From Anthopleura xanthogrammica (Eukaryota > Cnidaria > Anthozoa > Actiniaria > Actiniidae), in contig OZ025212.1 in the NCBI GenBank assembly GCA_964019055.1, forward strand, positions 11,933,391 to 11,997,390: 64,000 nucleotides of DNA, read 5' to 3'. Each line of letters opens with the position of its first letter. Position 1 is the first letter of the stretch. Positions 39,456-51,571 of this stretch are shown here, piece after piece. Made by a program: the position numbers and the translations under genes. A model generated the notes under the pieces. It made no database searches. It was not told where the DNA came from and was given only the letters and a program-made list of their open reading frames with translations.

Positions 39456-41852
39456 TAGGATTTCCCCACCTAGAGCGACTGCACAAGCCCTGCCGAAGTT
39501 CTACCAAACATTGGTTCCCACGATGGTGAATTCGTGTATATTGATACCACATTGAAAAATATGGATGTATGTTAATGAAGTACTCAATCGACCTCGTATG
39601 TATGAGAGCAACTCTTACATCAATTATATATCGCTTTCATTGGCTTTGTTTAACGTCTTCACACGATATCGATCCATACATCAATACATGCTTCGGTAAA
39701 ACTGACGAAAAGTATTTGATTTTATGCCTTACAAATTGTACCAGAGTAATTACGATCACTAAACACAAGCATAGAACTAGGAAGTAAAAAAAAGCCACCA
39801 TGGGTATTGCAGACTCATTAGGCAATCAAAATTCCTAGGGAGCATAGCTTTCCAGATCGAGTACGAAGTTAATGATTTTTTTCCATCAATTTTCCCGGTA
39901 GTGATGGAGTTATGGTCAGGCCAATAAAAACCGAGTTGCAAAGCATAATTATTATCAATAGATAATATACTTATATGCTCTCAATAAATATGTCTCGAAA
40001 ACTCTAGATCTGTAATCGTTGGAAGAACATAACACTGTGAGATACCGACTAAGTACGTCTAAAGGAATTGATAAAATTCTGAAATAAAGTAAAATAAAAT
40101 AGAATGTCCCAATGCAGGATTTTAGTTAAAACTGGGGGGAAAAGAATTTCAGAGGCACCGAAACTTTGTATATAATTTTTTATATATAGAATGTCTCGAT
40201 TTAAATATATTATTTTTACTCAATAATAGATTGCAACAAAAAAATTTTAACCGAAAGAATAGGAACTTTCATCAGAATAAACTTCGCAAATAGACACAAT
40301 GCAAGAAATCAATGGCTGCTTATGTCAAAAGACCTCAAATGGCAGTAAATATTATTTTGACTTTTCTAGAGTATGTTTGATCTCATTGATGCTGTCTAGT
40401 GAGGGTGCGGCAAACAGAATGGGAATAAACGAGAAAAGAGAATAGGAAAAACTTTAAAAAGTGAAAAACACTAATACCTTGGTACTGAAAGACATTCCTA
40501 GACCATGAAAAGCCATGTCAAGACCATGTTATTTCTAGTATTCCCAACAAGGTGGTCTGATGTCGAGATGTGGGATGCTTTAGCATCTGGTTTCATATCG
40601 TTATAATCATATGTCAAAGGAAAGGTTGACGACCGCACAGGACCAGGGACTCGGGCCAGCCAATCACAGCAAAGCATCGCCAAGCACTGATCTCTCTCAC
40701 AATAAGGCAAGCGTTGATGAATGTAAAGACTCTGTGGGATATTCGTTCTTCACTTGAACGCCGACTAAACACCAGTAAACTTCAACAACTGCAATTATAT
40801 AGTCAGACGAGCAAAGCGAAACAGAAATCATACTGTGATCATTTCTAAAATCGAGAAAAAAACTGAGGTGCAGGAACTCAGTGAAAAAAGTTCGTATTTT
40901 TCAACACAGATTAGCTAATATGAAGATTGTATAGAGTGTTTTTTCTCAGCATGAATCAGATACAGAGTTTGAACGTGTGATGATAAAGAATGGGGCGAAA
41001 ATTGACTGATAATTTGAGGTTATCACAACCAAAGAATCTGACAGAAATCCCAGTGTAAACTTTAATGTCTTTCATCAAGTATGACCAGACAACAATTAAC
41101 AACTAACAAAAGTTATTTTGGCTATTAATTTTTGATATTTTTAAAGTGCTTCAAACTATAAAAACGTAAATTTTAGACGTTTAGTTTTCTAAAAGGAGAG
41201 CCACAACCGAGGGTGGAATCCTGTTTACGTCAAACCACAACGAGTTTTGAAAATATTTAATTATGTATAGGATGAAAATAAAAAATATATAGCACAATGT
41301 CAGATATGGTTCCCAGAAGCAAATATATATCGCTCGCAGAAGCAATATCATATGAAGAAATACTTATATATTGTAAAGAAAATCAAAAATAAAGTTAAAA
41401 TAGATTGGAAATGGTATTACATCGATTTGACGACTTGACTGGAATTATAGGAACTCTTAAAGATGTTAAGAGAACGTTGCATAAAATATGTCTTCGTTTT
41501 CATTTGGTAAATTGGTTGTCAATGGAGACATTTCCTAAAATCAAAAATAGGACTTGGAGAATGAGTGACAAACAATATATTTTTTATTCAGGTGATTTCC
41601 TGTGGTTTTTGCTATCCTTCTGGGTTGCACATTCTACTTGTATGCAATCTTGGGTTCGAAACAAGCTTAAATTAAAGAAAGTCAAGTCAAGGGTCTGGAG
41701 AATTTGTAACATGAAATATGTATTAGTGGTTTGACTCGCCTCTAGTGACAAATAATCAAAGAAATTACTAGATAGATGGAGTTACAGTAATTATTTTTTA
41801 TCTCAGTGACATTCGTGCAAAAGTAATACAATCGTTAATGCTTTTACATTGA

Positions 41853-42256
41853 AGTACATACATACAATACATACATACTTTATTGAATACTCCTAAAAAG
41901 GCTTTTCAGCAACAATTTACAATAAAAATGATGAAAATAAATTCTTACGTTGAGAAAGATTAAGAATGAGGTGAACGAATGATAAAATGTCTATAAAATA
42001 TTATTTACTTGATAAAATATGATTTTTATATTGTTTTTTAAATTGATTTATTCTAAGATCCTTGAGTTCTTTGTCCATATTGTTCAATGTCTTTGTAGCC
42101 TTATATGTGAAAGTTCTCTGTCCTGATGCTGTCTTGTATAGAGGCGTATCTAAGAGATCAGAGCGTTTGCGTAATTTGCCGGCTGCTTAAGTAGGCGGGA
42201 GTAAGATTATTATAGCATTTGAAAGCTTGTTTTACAGTCATCCAATTACCAGATAC
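41853..42256 (-). pseudogene. Decayed 3' end of a non-LTR retrotransposon (RT ORF tail and 3' UTR)
   Basis: On the minus strand 42256-42001 codes NWMTVKQAFKCYNNLTPAYL then, after one frameshift and an in-frame stop, LDTPLYKTASGQRTFTYKAT..NNMDKELKDLRINQFKK and a stop at 42001-42003. This is the familiar C-terminal tail of CR1/L2-like reverse transcriptases (K..N.L.P.YL, then TA.GQRTF.Y.A...N.L). The 3' UTR follows with AGGAGTATTCAATAAAG and ends in GTATGTATGTATT near 41860, a typical short-repeat tail. The element is 5'-truncated; only about 85 codons remain. Confidence 0.7.
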
Positions 42257-42519
42257 ATCCAAGTGTATCTTTCTTTCTTATTTGTCATGAACATGGAATA
42301 AGACAGCTAAGTAGATCTTCTCTTTTTCTAGTCTCCCTTTCGTTCTTTTTTGCATGTAAGCTGCAAGCCTTTGTCATTCATTTACTAGTCTCACTCATTT
42401 AATATTAAACATTTTAATTAGTGTATATATTTGATTATATTATTTGTATTTTGATAGATTTTAATTTTAGTGATAAATTCTTATTCTTCTTATTATATAT
42501 ATTTAATATTGTTTAATTT

Positions 42520-42640
42520 TCTTAAGATATTTATTATTATTAGTTTTATACACAGCTTCAGTGTAAATAAGTTTCAATCCTTCTGAATTCTGTGTCAAAT
42601 AAAGTTATTATTATTATTATTGTTATTATTATTATTATTA
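42520..42640 (+). mobile_element. Possible second non-LTR 3' tail with (TTA)n
   Basis: GTGTAAATAAGTTTCAATCC..TGTGTCAAATAAAG runs straight into a TTATTATTA array. An AATAAAG followed by a trinucleotide tail fits a retrotransposon 3' end, but no coding part was recognised. Confidence 0.35.
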
Positions 42641-43003
42641 TCTCAGAAATAGACTCAGTTGTTCGAACATATATTGAGACACTCAAGGAGGGGCGAAAGA
42701 GGAGAGAAAACGAAGATAGAAATCAAAAGGATCAGATAATGCTTCATTCATTCACGTCACCACACCCATTCACCGAACTTGTTCGTTCTTTTGCTTGTTC
42801 ATTTATTCATTCATCCGTTTACTAATTTATTCACTTGTTTAATCATTTCCTTGTTCGTACTTTCTTTTATCCATCTCTTCCATTCACTCACTATTTCATT
42901 TATTTGCTCGTTTACTCATCCATTCACTTTTTCATTCATTTTCTCATCACTGAGTTTATTCATTAATTTACAAATCTGCCCAACTACCCAGCTTATTCAA
43001 TAA

Positions 43004-43259
43004 ATCCATCCATCCATCCATCCATCCATCCATCCATCCATCCATCCATCCATCCATCCATCCATCCATCCATCCATCCATCCATCCATCCATCCATCCA
43101 TCCATCCATCCATCCATCCATCCATCCATCCATCCATCCATCCATCCATCCATCCATCCATCCATCCATCCATCCATCCATCCATCCATCCATCCATCCA
43201 TCCATCCATCCATCCATCCATCCATCCATCCATCCATCCATCCATCCATCCATCCATCC
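43004..43259. repeat. Tetranucleotide microsatellite (ATCC)~64
   Basis: About 64 uninterrupted copies of ATCC. The flanks (42750-43000 and 43260-43330) are ATTC/ATCC-like degenerate repeats. The MDGWMDGW frames on the minus strand are products of the array. Confidence 0.98.
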
Positions 43260-43386
43260 TATCCCATTCATCCTTCCATCTATTCATTTATTCGTCAATC
43301 TGTCAGTCGGTCGTCGGTCCATGCATCCAGCCATCCTCCTATCCATTCGGCTGATTTAAATGGAACATAAAACTTAAGTGACGAAT

Positions 43387-43392
43387 TTTATT
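43387..43392 (-). terminator. Poly(A) signal of the beta-propeller gene
   Basis: TTTATT on the plus strand (AATAAA in the transcript) about 50 bases past the stop at 43442. A second TTTATT nearer the stop is less well spaced. Confidence 0.5.
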
Positions 43393-43441
43393 AAAGTTAT
43401 TCTACATTTTTACATGAGCGATGACAGTATTTATTCCTTGT

Positions 43442-46400
43442 TCAAGACGATGGCATGGCAACCTTATAAGTCATGACAGTATTGTCCATCATCCCGAGTA
43501 TAATTTGCTTCTCATTATTAATGTTGGTACACGACACAGTGTGCAACCATTCTTTTGTATCAAGTTTTTTAACAAGTTCCTGCTGCTGAAACACCATCAA
43601 TGCATTAAAATGTCCAGCGCATAATAAGAAGTCAGTGCCATCTGGGTTCCCGTCACCTGGGAAAGTAGCCAAATGGGTCACCGGCAACTGAACACTGGCA
43701 TAAGGTTGCAGCTGAAAGTTACTCAAAATATAAATACTTCCTTCTTCAGTTGCTATGGCAACTTGAGGGTGTCGGCTGGATGTGATGCTCTGTTGTCGTG
43801 GACTTCCAAAAGATTGAGAAGGTGAAAAGAGCTGGGGAATGATAGGAATGAAATAACCTGGAGTCATAGCAGTCACAACAGATGTTACCTGTAGTTTGAA
43901 GACAACCATTCCATTCTGTAAAATGAAGAGGTTTTTGCAGTTATCTGCTACGAGGAGGTAGTTTGCAGGTGCGCCACTGCTTGTTGGTAGTCGCACAGAT
44001 AGCATGCACTTGACTGAAGTGGACAAGCCTAGCTCCTAAGGATATGAAATATCAAGGAAATGTTCTTTAAAATATTCTAATTCTCATCCTTCTCCTTCTC
44101 TTACTTCTCATTATCATCATGAATTCTTTTCATTAGAGTAGTTTTCGTATGAGTGGGAAACCTACGGTACTGACTTACAGCACGTACACGGTACGACATG
44201 CCGTAACATTGAAATGGCTTCCTATTGTCTTCCAGTAATTCATCCTATCACAACGCGTAGTTATGGCTATGGTACGGCTACAGAACGGCAATGAATTTGC
44301 CGTATTGTTTCCCTTTTATACGAAAACCGCTCTATTGTTATCATCATTATCAACATTTGAGGATTTCCTTGTACGCTAATTTCATTTGATTTATTCATTT
44401 CTGTGTTTCTTTCACGTTAATTTATAACAATCACCTAAAAAAAATTCCCCAAAAACAACAAGAAAACGTACAATATTATGAAAGGAACACGTAACTATGG
44501 AGATCGTAAAGCCGTTCAAAAGTAAGCGCGCTTGGTAATATGCTTTTCACTTTTTAACTCTGATGAAGGGTTGATGACCTTTTTTATTTTATTTTTAAAC
44601 ATCCAATCAGAGCACAAACCGACCATCCAACAACAGCACAGATGTTCCGACGAGCAGTATATAACAGACGCACTATCCAGTCTACACCATCGCCTGATGA
44701 AGACTAGCAACGTTCAGTCTTCTACAAATGACCCTCAATCGTGAGACAACGAATAAGTATCATTTCTTTATCATTATCATTATTATCACCATCGCCACTT
44801 TCATCACCATCATCCTCACCATGTCTACATTCACCAATACCATCTCTGTCTGTACTCTTATTCATGATGGTTGCATAAGGGCCAGATATTTTATGTGGTA
44901 TAAACTTGGTTGTGCTTAGATATGTTACATGCCTTGTGCATCTGTTTACAAGCATCCTGTAGCCTGATCTTCCACAGACTGCCATAGGGTGAAACTGCAG
45001 TAACTGTGCCTTCATCATCACCCACAACTATAGCTAGGTTCCCAGCTAAAATAAAAACCAAACACTATGCTTTAGGGATAAAACCAAAGTGAAAATGTAA
45101 AGGTAACTCAGATACAGTACCTTCATCTGTAAGCAAAGGTCATAGCATATGCTCATACAAAAACAAATAGGCCCTCAGACCCTGCAAACCCTTGAAAATT
45201 CTATTGCCCCTATGTAGTATATTCTGGAAAGTTCTACAAAATATAACCTACCCACTCTACCCACTCCTTATAATTTGCAATCCCACTCCATGGGGGAGGT
45301 ATGAATATTTTATGGAACCAACATTTTTAGCCTCAATTTGAACATTTTTCAGGGAGTGGGCACGGACCCCAGATTAGCCTCCAACTTAAAACAATAATCC
45401 TCACTTCCATTGAAAATCCCAATGTTCCTCCATGGGTGAGGTAAGCAGGGGTGTAGCTTTCTTTATGCAAATATGCATGTGTGTACTTGAGAAATTCTCA
45501 AATTTTTCAGATTTGCTTTTTTTCCATAATAACTAGTAAGTACCGGTACTTGAATCAATAATCCTATTTCCATACATACTGTACTTGCCAAATTGTCAAA
45601 GCAATTCCCCTGGTAAGGATATTTTATGGAACTACATAAAATACCCTCCTCAGACCTTCCCCAACCCTTGGACATTTCAATTTCCCTCCATGGGTGAGGT
45701 GTGGATATTTTCTGGGACTACACAATATACCCTCCAATATATACATAATCACAATATACCCTCCCCACCCCTTGGAAATTCCAATCCCCCTCCATGGGAC
45801 ATTGTACATAAGGTTATGTTATCCATAACTGCAATCTACTGTGTTAACATACCAAAGTCTTCATCAACAGTTAATGCAGTGATGCTGCCATGGGACAAAA
45901 CTCTTCGATTTAGTATCTGTTCATTGCTGAATATTGTTAGCATTCCCTTGGAATCACCAATTATCAGATCTGTAGAGCCAAATTTAGTAACGTTGTGCAG
46001 ATGAAGGCACTGTACTGGTCCTCCTTTGCTTTCAAGTTTAGAAATTTCCTATGAAAAATAGAAAAAAATTCAAATAATAATTATTATTACTTGATTTTTA
46101 AATTAGAATTTATGCAAATGGCTTAAGCTTTCATGACATTTCCGTTCAACATGTGTGATGAAACCCTTCTAAGGCTTTTTCAGCAATGGATCGATGATGT
46201 CCCAAAATTAAACAACTTTAGCAGTAATATTAAAGTAGTAGGCCATGGTTTGGAGTCCAAGCTGAAATTGTGAATTGTTTCAGATGGTGTTGATCTAAGA
46301 AGATCACAACACATACTAAGATCATCAACAGCATCATCATTATTTGCATCATCATCATCATCATCATCATCATCACTATCATCATAATCATCATCATAAC

Positions 46401-47489
46401 CATCATCATTGTCATCATCATCACCATTCTCATCATCTCCATTATTGTCATCACCATCATCACCATCATCATCAGGGATAAAAATAACAGCCAGTCATCA
46501 GACAATGTCCGGCCAGAATCAGAACTTGTGTGGTGTAATCTTTGCCTTGTCAATCACGTTGAGCTGGAAACGAGGTATGACCAAGCTAAATCTTATTTGG
46601 TCGGTGACATCATGACTGGCCATTATTTTTAGCACATCATCATCATCATCGTTCCTCATACCTGAAAGTTCTGTATTTTAGGATCACTATTGGCTATATA
46701 GACTCTTATTGTTCCATCATCACCACCAGTTACTAGACAATAATCAGGGTATCTGCAAAGAAAACAAGACAATAAAAACTCGCTTTTTGATCTGTCATTG
46801 AAAAACAAATATTTAGATAAATTTTCAAATCAACACAAATAAAGGGTAAAAAACGAGACGCCAAAATGGATATACAATAGCAAGGGTCCGAAACTACCTT
46901 AAATAAATTAGGTGTTTTCTGGGGGGAGGGGAAGGGCAACGATTGACCACATTTACCACACAGGAAGCCCAAGTAAGCCAATTAAGCTATGGTTAACAAA
47001 AAAAAACTAAAGAAATAACAATTAGAGAAAAATTAAAAGCGTTCTTAGAATAATGAAAATGTTAGAAATAACTGATAGCAACAATATGACAAAACTATAA
47101 TAGTTATTTGCTAAATATATTTTTGTATTTTCTCTCTTCTTTAAATTCAAAGCTTGGGATCCCTGTGTGATAGATTGTAGAAGTTGGCCTGTTAGATGTC
47201 ACTAGAAAAAGCTACTGAAAACCGCATTCAAGAATGGAAAGATGTCAGCCTTGTTATCTCTACTATACTAGGAAGTACGGCTTTTTCCACGTCCTTCAAA
47301 ACTGAGCAACGAGCTAAGCTTTTAAACGGCCGGTTTACGAGAGTCAGGTAAGAAAATTGCTTATTTTAAAGCTTACTAAGCTTAATGCTTTCCATAATGG
47401 AACAAAACTGGATCCTCTTACCTAAACGGCTTCCCAACTGATAAAGTATTGAAATTATGGTTCAGTTTATGAGTTGAAACAGTCTCCAT
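43442..47489 (-). CDS. Beta-propeller-like protein, 345 aa (unrecognised)
   Basis: Five exons: 47422-47489, 46662-46752, 45853-46048, 44950-45045, 43442-44028; phases agree to give 345 residues. Repeated blade-like units are visible: YCLVTGGDDGTIRVY, STDLIIGDSKGMLTIF, NLAIVVGDDEGTVTAVSPYG, NYLLVADNCKNLFIL, PQVAIATEEGSIYIL, DFLLCAGHFNALMVF and QIILGMMDNTVMTYK, about seven in all. Each has the pattern hydrophobic strand, G/A-D-x-x-G, strand, as in WD40 or FG-GAP-like propellers, so a seven-bladed scaffold is likely. There is no signal peptide or membrane segment. The first ATG of the leader (ATGGCGGAC, 47522) opens a 19-codon frame overlapping the chosen start, so it acts as an upstream ORF if transcribed. 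The exon 5 acceptor (before 44028) was chosen because it alone keeps frame with exon 4. The gene is divergent from STPG1, which suggests but does not show a ciliary role. I cannot name the family member. Confidence 0.8.
44133..44333. mobile_element. MITE in beta-propeller intron 4
   Basis: Ends AGAGTAGTTTTCGTATGAGT..GGGAAAC and GTTTCCCTTTTATACGAAAA..CCGCTCT are inverted repeats. The interior has TACGGTA/TACCGTA-like words and no frame. Confidence 0.75.
45175..45815. repeat. Family D repeats in beta-propeller intron 3
   Basis: Several units such as CCCACTCCATGGGGGAGGTA, TCCCTCCATGGGTGAGGTGT and CCCTCCCCACCCCTTGGAAA..TCCAATCCCCCTCCATGG lie at about 45175-45440 and 45590-45815, in the same orientation. 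Same family as in the HAAO and STPG1 introns. Confidence 0.7.
46343..46471. repeat. Imperfect (ATC)n microsatellite
   Basis: ATC/ATCATT-rich triplets with interruptions in intron 2 of the beta-propeller gene. Met-rich frames on the minus strand are artefacts. Confidence 0.9.
46473..46635. mobile_element. MITE in beta-propeller intron 2
   Basis: GATAAAAATAACAGCCAGTC.. and ..GACTGGCCATTATTTTTAGC are inverted, with GACAATGTCCGGCCAGA facing TTTGGTCGGTGACATCATG. It is inserted next to the ATC microsatellite. Confidence 0.7.
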
Positions 47490-47850
47490 TTGAAAGGTGT
47501 CTTCCTGCACATGTCCGCCATGTTGAACTGAGTCCTTCATTTCTTCAGCTTTTGCTTGCCACCTCATATAAAAACCTAAGAAATACTAATTCCTTTTCCA
47601 AAGCCCTACGTCTTGATTTAATATACTTTAAAATATCTTTTTGGAAAAAATTCTAATGGATTTTTGGGAAATTTTTGGGAATTTTTTTTACCTTCTCGCG
47701 CTTGATTAGCGCGCTTTTAGTGTCTCGGAATCTTTTCGGAAGTCATCGTACAATGTTCGGAAGGTTTTCGTGTGAAGTTCGGGTTCTTTTTGTTACTATG
47801 GAAATTACGCCTTGACGCCTGGAACATGTCAACACACAACAAGAAGAAGC
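47490..47850. promoter_or_regulatory. Bidirectional promoter interval
   Basis: Only 361 bp separate the start codons of the beta-propeller gene (minus) and STPG1 (plus), so both promoters and 5' UTRs must lie here or share elements. I see no TATA box at a convincing distance. ATGGCGGACATG on the minus strand (47522) is an upstream start out of frame with the propeller start. Confidence 0.6.
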
Positions 47851-50800
47851 ATGGCTGTTAGCACTGCAACGTTTAGTAGCCCTCTTCATGAGCTTAAATC
47901 TAAGTCAGGAACAGCACCAGCTTATGCCAGAAGACCTGCATCACATCTACCGATCGTAAGTTGCTTTTTGAAGCTATTGATTTATCCGATGTGATTTTAT
48001 CAAAACTTTCAAAATGCGATTTGGAAAGTTCCATTCAAGATTAGCTTCTAAAAGCCGATTGTGTTTTTGACTCTTTTAGACTGGTAGAAGAAGTAAAAGC
48101 CCTTATAATTATGAAGAACCCATTACAGATAGAGAAGAATGGTGGAGGTCTACTCTTAAGGTACATCTGAATTTTTAGTTTTGAAAAAAAAATCATGAAC
48201 TTATTGGTGAACAAATATGCTATTGTTATAGTTTTGTGTTACTAATTATGATGCATAGGCAAACTTTTTCTTATACGATTAAATATTTATTTTGGATCTT
48301 CAGGATACTCCAGTGCCTGGAGCTTATGAATCAAAAGACTTTGTTGGAGATATGAGCTCCAATCCTATCAAAGCCACATATGGGTTTAAGAATACTGGAC
48401 GTAAGAAAACTGCAGATCCTTCAAGAACAGGAACCATTCTTATGCCTGGACTTTATAAACATATGACAGAAGTAGACAAAATGGACAGAAAACAGATAAC
48501 ATATAGTTTTAAGTCATGTGATAGATATCATATGCCTACTGCATTAGTTGGTTACACAGACAAAGTAAGTAATAAGAAAGAAATAATTACTGAACACAGG
48601 GGTAGATCTACATGTATAGGGGGGGGGGGGGGGTCATCAGAACCCCCTAACCTGCAACTGAACCCCCTTAATAAGGACTTAAACCCCCTTAATTAGAAAA
48701 TATTCAAAAAAATTTAAAAATTTGCTTTTGAACCCCCCTGGAGGGCTCGGTGTCGTATGTGAGTAGAGTTTCTAGTTGTTTCTCTCCTGTGATTTAAGGG
48801 GTTTTTCTCCAGATTCTCTGGTTTTCTCCTCTCAACAAAAAAAACAATTCTAAATTCCATTCTGGATATGGAACGAGGCCTAAGGTTTAGTAGCCACTGG
48901 CTATTAAGTGCTACCCTCATAAAAACAAGGCCTTTTTTTGTTTTTTGTTTGGATGGGTGGAGGGCCGGGGGGGGGGGGGGGGGGGGTTCTCAGTCTTTTA
49001 GTTCCTGTTGCTTGTCTCATTCAAGTTTTGCAAAGTATTTTGGAAAATCCCTTGATTCTATAAATAATTATTGCTATATTTTTCATAAACATGCAAACTC
49101 TGTAGTTGCGGTTGCCTGTTGGGATTTGCTTTTTCACTGCCGCCAGTCAAAAATATAAAATGTACCGACTGATTACTTTTGATTGACGGCAGCGAAAAAC
49201 CAAATTTCAGTGTGAAGCTCACAGCTACCAAGTTTGCATGTATATTAAAATGAAAGGAAAGCTATACATTGGAAGAGAATTCCATTTCTCAGATTCCATT
49301 ATTTTGTCATCCAATGTGACTGCCAGCATTTTGTCAGAAAAAGCATCTATAGAGTTTTTCAATTTATGTACATATATACAAGATTCCTTTTCTTTTGCAA
49401 CCATTCTTTTGTTGGTCCCAAATTCCAACGCTAAACAACTGCAAAGGAGACTAACACATCCAATAGTGTTTATTTCAATTTGGTTTGCAGGGCTGCTGAA
49501 ACATGTATGTAAAACTTAAATCTGTTGTGTTATGTATTAAAATTTCTTTTATGTTTCAGGAATTTGTGAACAGCCAAATAAGCCCAACTACATATGACCC
49601 TGGTTATAGATATGTTCCTAAGTTACCCTCAAAGTAAGTCAACCTAATGAAAAAAATAGAAAATGTATGCATGTGCTGCATGTGTGCAGTTATATTAAAG
49701 TATGCAGGTATTGGCACGACGTGAGAGAAATGTTAAGAGAAACACAATGTGTTATAAGTGGTCCACTTCTCCACACTTCTTGAGTGTTCCAAGTGCTTTA
49801 TGACTGCACACAGAACAGCAAGCAAGCTTGTTTTAGAAAAATACAGAAAATGAGGGAAAAAATGTAAAGAAAAATATTCCCCATTGTACCATTGTTTATG
49901 AATAATTGCTACAAATAAATACCATACCCTTTCCTAATTATCATATGCATAATAATAATGCCAAGATAATATTGCCATGCATAATATATGTCTCTGATAT
50001 TTTTTCCAGACATCCTGCTTTTAAATCCCAAGTCAATAGATTTCCAACTGTTTACTTCAAAGCAGTAAGTTATGGTATTATTTATTTCCAAAAATGTACA
50101 TCTGTACTTCTTACACCTTCCAAATCTCTTGGGAATTTCAATCCCCCTCCATGGCCTAGGGGAGGTATGGATGTTTACCGGAACTACACCATATGTCCTC
50201 CTCCACCTACAATGCAATTCAAGACGAGGCTCTGGGGAAACAAAAGAATTCTACTAGGATTACTCCATTATTTCCCTGGAGCCTCATCGTGAATTGCTTT
50301 GTGTGTGATAATGCAACAAGAATATTGAAAGTGGGCTACGGTTGTTTTAGAGTTGTGTTTTGCCAAGCAAAGGACAGCAACGAGTTTGTGGTGGAAGATT
50401 TTTATAGACAAAATTTCCAAAATCGTCCTCATGGTCAAATCTAAAGCTCCCTTACCCTCCTCAGATCCCCACTCTTTGGCAATTCTAATCCCCCTCCACA
50501 TGGGGGGTATGGATATCCTTAACACTGTACAAACCCTACTAAGACAGACCTTTCCTGGAATGTAAACGCTTTACAGTAACAATTCAGAACTGCATGGATC
50601 AATGCCATTCAACTTATTTCCACAGAGAATTGGTCCTCCACCAGGGCAATATAACTTGTCAAAAGATTCCATTTTACCAAAAGGTCCAAACATAACTTCA
50701 TCATTTAAATCCAAAACTCCAAGGTTTCAACAGCCTCATGTACTGGTAAGCACTAGCTTCTGTTATTTAATTAACAAAAGTGACACTCATTAGTGTGTTG

Positions 50801-51571
50801 GTCATTAGTAGTGTAATGAATAATTCAGTTTCTAATATTACTTAACACCATTACTTTAGGGGGCTTTCATTTATTACTGTATGGGGGGGGGGGTCGGTAA
50901 TATTGGGGGGTCACATTATTTTCCGAAGCTATAAAGGAGGGGAGTTGTTACTAATTGTATGCAGCTTTATAGGGGTTTAGTAATAAAGTGGGCAAATATA
51001 GGGGGGTTATGATATTTTTGCCAACCAGGGAGGGGGGTTGGATAATATTTGGAAAAGACAACAGATGATTTTGCCGACCCCCCTCCTATACACTAATAGA
51101 TGAAAGCCCCCTTACTTTACTTCTTTACTTTCCAATGCATGTATGCAGTAACACACATGCTCATTCAGATAAGTCTGCACATGCTCAGTTCACTTACTAC
51201 AGTAGCAATGCTTATTCTTCACAACTGTTTCAGTAATACATTTTTCATGATGTTTTAAGCATTGAAAGTGTGATGTAATGGGACAAACATTTGAACAATA
51301 CATGTAGGTTTTGCAACCTTGCTTTTTGTCAGCTGATTGAAATCCAGCAATTGCATATTTGAAGCAAATGTGATGAATAAAGTAAACAGAGCACAAATAC
51401 TGTTACTTTTACTGTTATTGTTATCTTGTCTTAATCTCCTATCTATTTGTTAAAAACCAGAAAACTCCAGGACCAGGGACGTATGACAAGACATTCCAGA
51501 CTCCAATGCCAGCTACTATCAAGAAGATGGGCAGAAGTCATGGGCTGTTTTTTACTTGTGGCGCCTACTAA
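47851..51571 (+). CDS. STPG1: Sperm-tail PG-rich repeat protein 1
   Basis: Axoneme-associated protein of the SHIPPO/STPG family; human STPG1 (MAPO2) was also linked to alkylation-induced apoptosis. Seven exons, 47851-47955, 48080-48160, 48304-48564, 49560-49633, 50010-50064, 50626-50745, 51461-51571, join in phase for 268 residues (human about 334). PG-rich repeats are DTPVPGAYESK, MPGLYKHM, SPTTYDPGYRYVP, GPPPGQYNLSKDS and KTPGPGTYDKTF; exons end at or beside the repeats. The N terminus before the first repeat contains PYNYEEPITDREEWWRSTLK. The ATG at 47851 is in frame; an earlier ATG at 47826 is out of frame and short. Stop TAA at 51569. Introns carry a SINE, family B and D repeats and a MITE. 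The 3' end of the last exon is tandemly duplicated just downstream. It is head-to-head with the beta-propeller gene. Confidence 0.88.
48750..48940 (+). mobile_element. SINE-like element in STPG1 intron 3
   Basis: GGGTTTTTCTCCAGATTCTC..TGGTTTTCTCCTCTC is followed by TTCCATTCTGGATATGGAAC and TAGCCACTGGCTATTAAGTG. The first part matches the SINE body at 23215-23415 and the second the fragment at 8968-9040. The tRNA-like head is missing or too diverged to see. A long G-run follows at 48966-48986. Confidence 0.6.
49095..49205. repeat. Small palindrome in STPG1 intron 3
   Basis: GGGATTTGCTTTTTCACTGC..CGCCAGTCAAAA is inverted as TTTTGATTGACGGCAGCGAA..AAACCAAAT, leaving a ~30 base loop. Confidence 0.6.
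50207..50337. mobile_element. Partial family B foldback in STPG1 intron 5
   Basis: TGCAATTCAAGACGAGGCTC..TGGGGAAAC and GAGCCTCATCGTGAATTGCT..TTGTGTGTGAT..AGAATATTGAAAGTGGGCTA match the interior and right end of the element at 6356-6524. The left terminal repeat is missing. Family D units flank it at 50080-50190 and 50425-50560. Confidence 0.65.
50856..51117. mobile_element. MITE with GGGGGCTTTCAT ends in STPG1 intron 6
   Basis: TTTAGGGGGCTTTCATTTAT at the left and ATAGATGAAAGCCCCCTTAC at the right are inverted; inside, GGGGGGGTCGGTAATATT faces GCCGACCCCCCT. G-rich interior, no frame. Confidence 0.75.

Larger units (their letters stand above)
34742..42000. other. Intergenic stretch upstream of SYT gene
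   Basis: The first 100-150 bases hold the SYT 5' UTR and presumably its promoter. Beyond it I find no supported gene. Contents are CT-rich low-complexity DNA at 36460-36540, a family A MITE at 37365, a foldback at 38366, a MITE at 39312 and otherwise AT-rich DNA. Frames such as 36331-36750 and 41405-41734 lack splice or family support. Confidence 0.5.

Noticed and set aside
41405..41734. 109-codon plus-strand frame
   Set aside because: AT-rich, no recognisable domain, no splice context; length is within chance for this composition.
42968..43287. MDGWMDGW open frames over 90 codons
   Set aside because: Direct products of the ATCC microsatellite; all three minus-strand frames read the same.
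43885..43960. Extra intron inside the last exon of the beta-propeller gene (CAG/GTAACA .. CCCCAG)
   Set aside because: The frame is open across it and the intervening residues are plausible linker sequence; no splice is needed.
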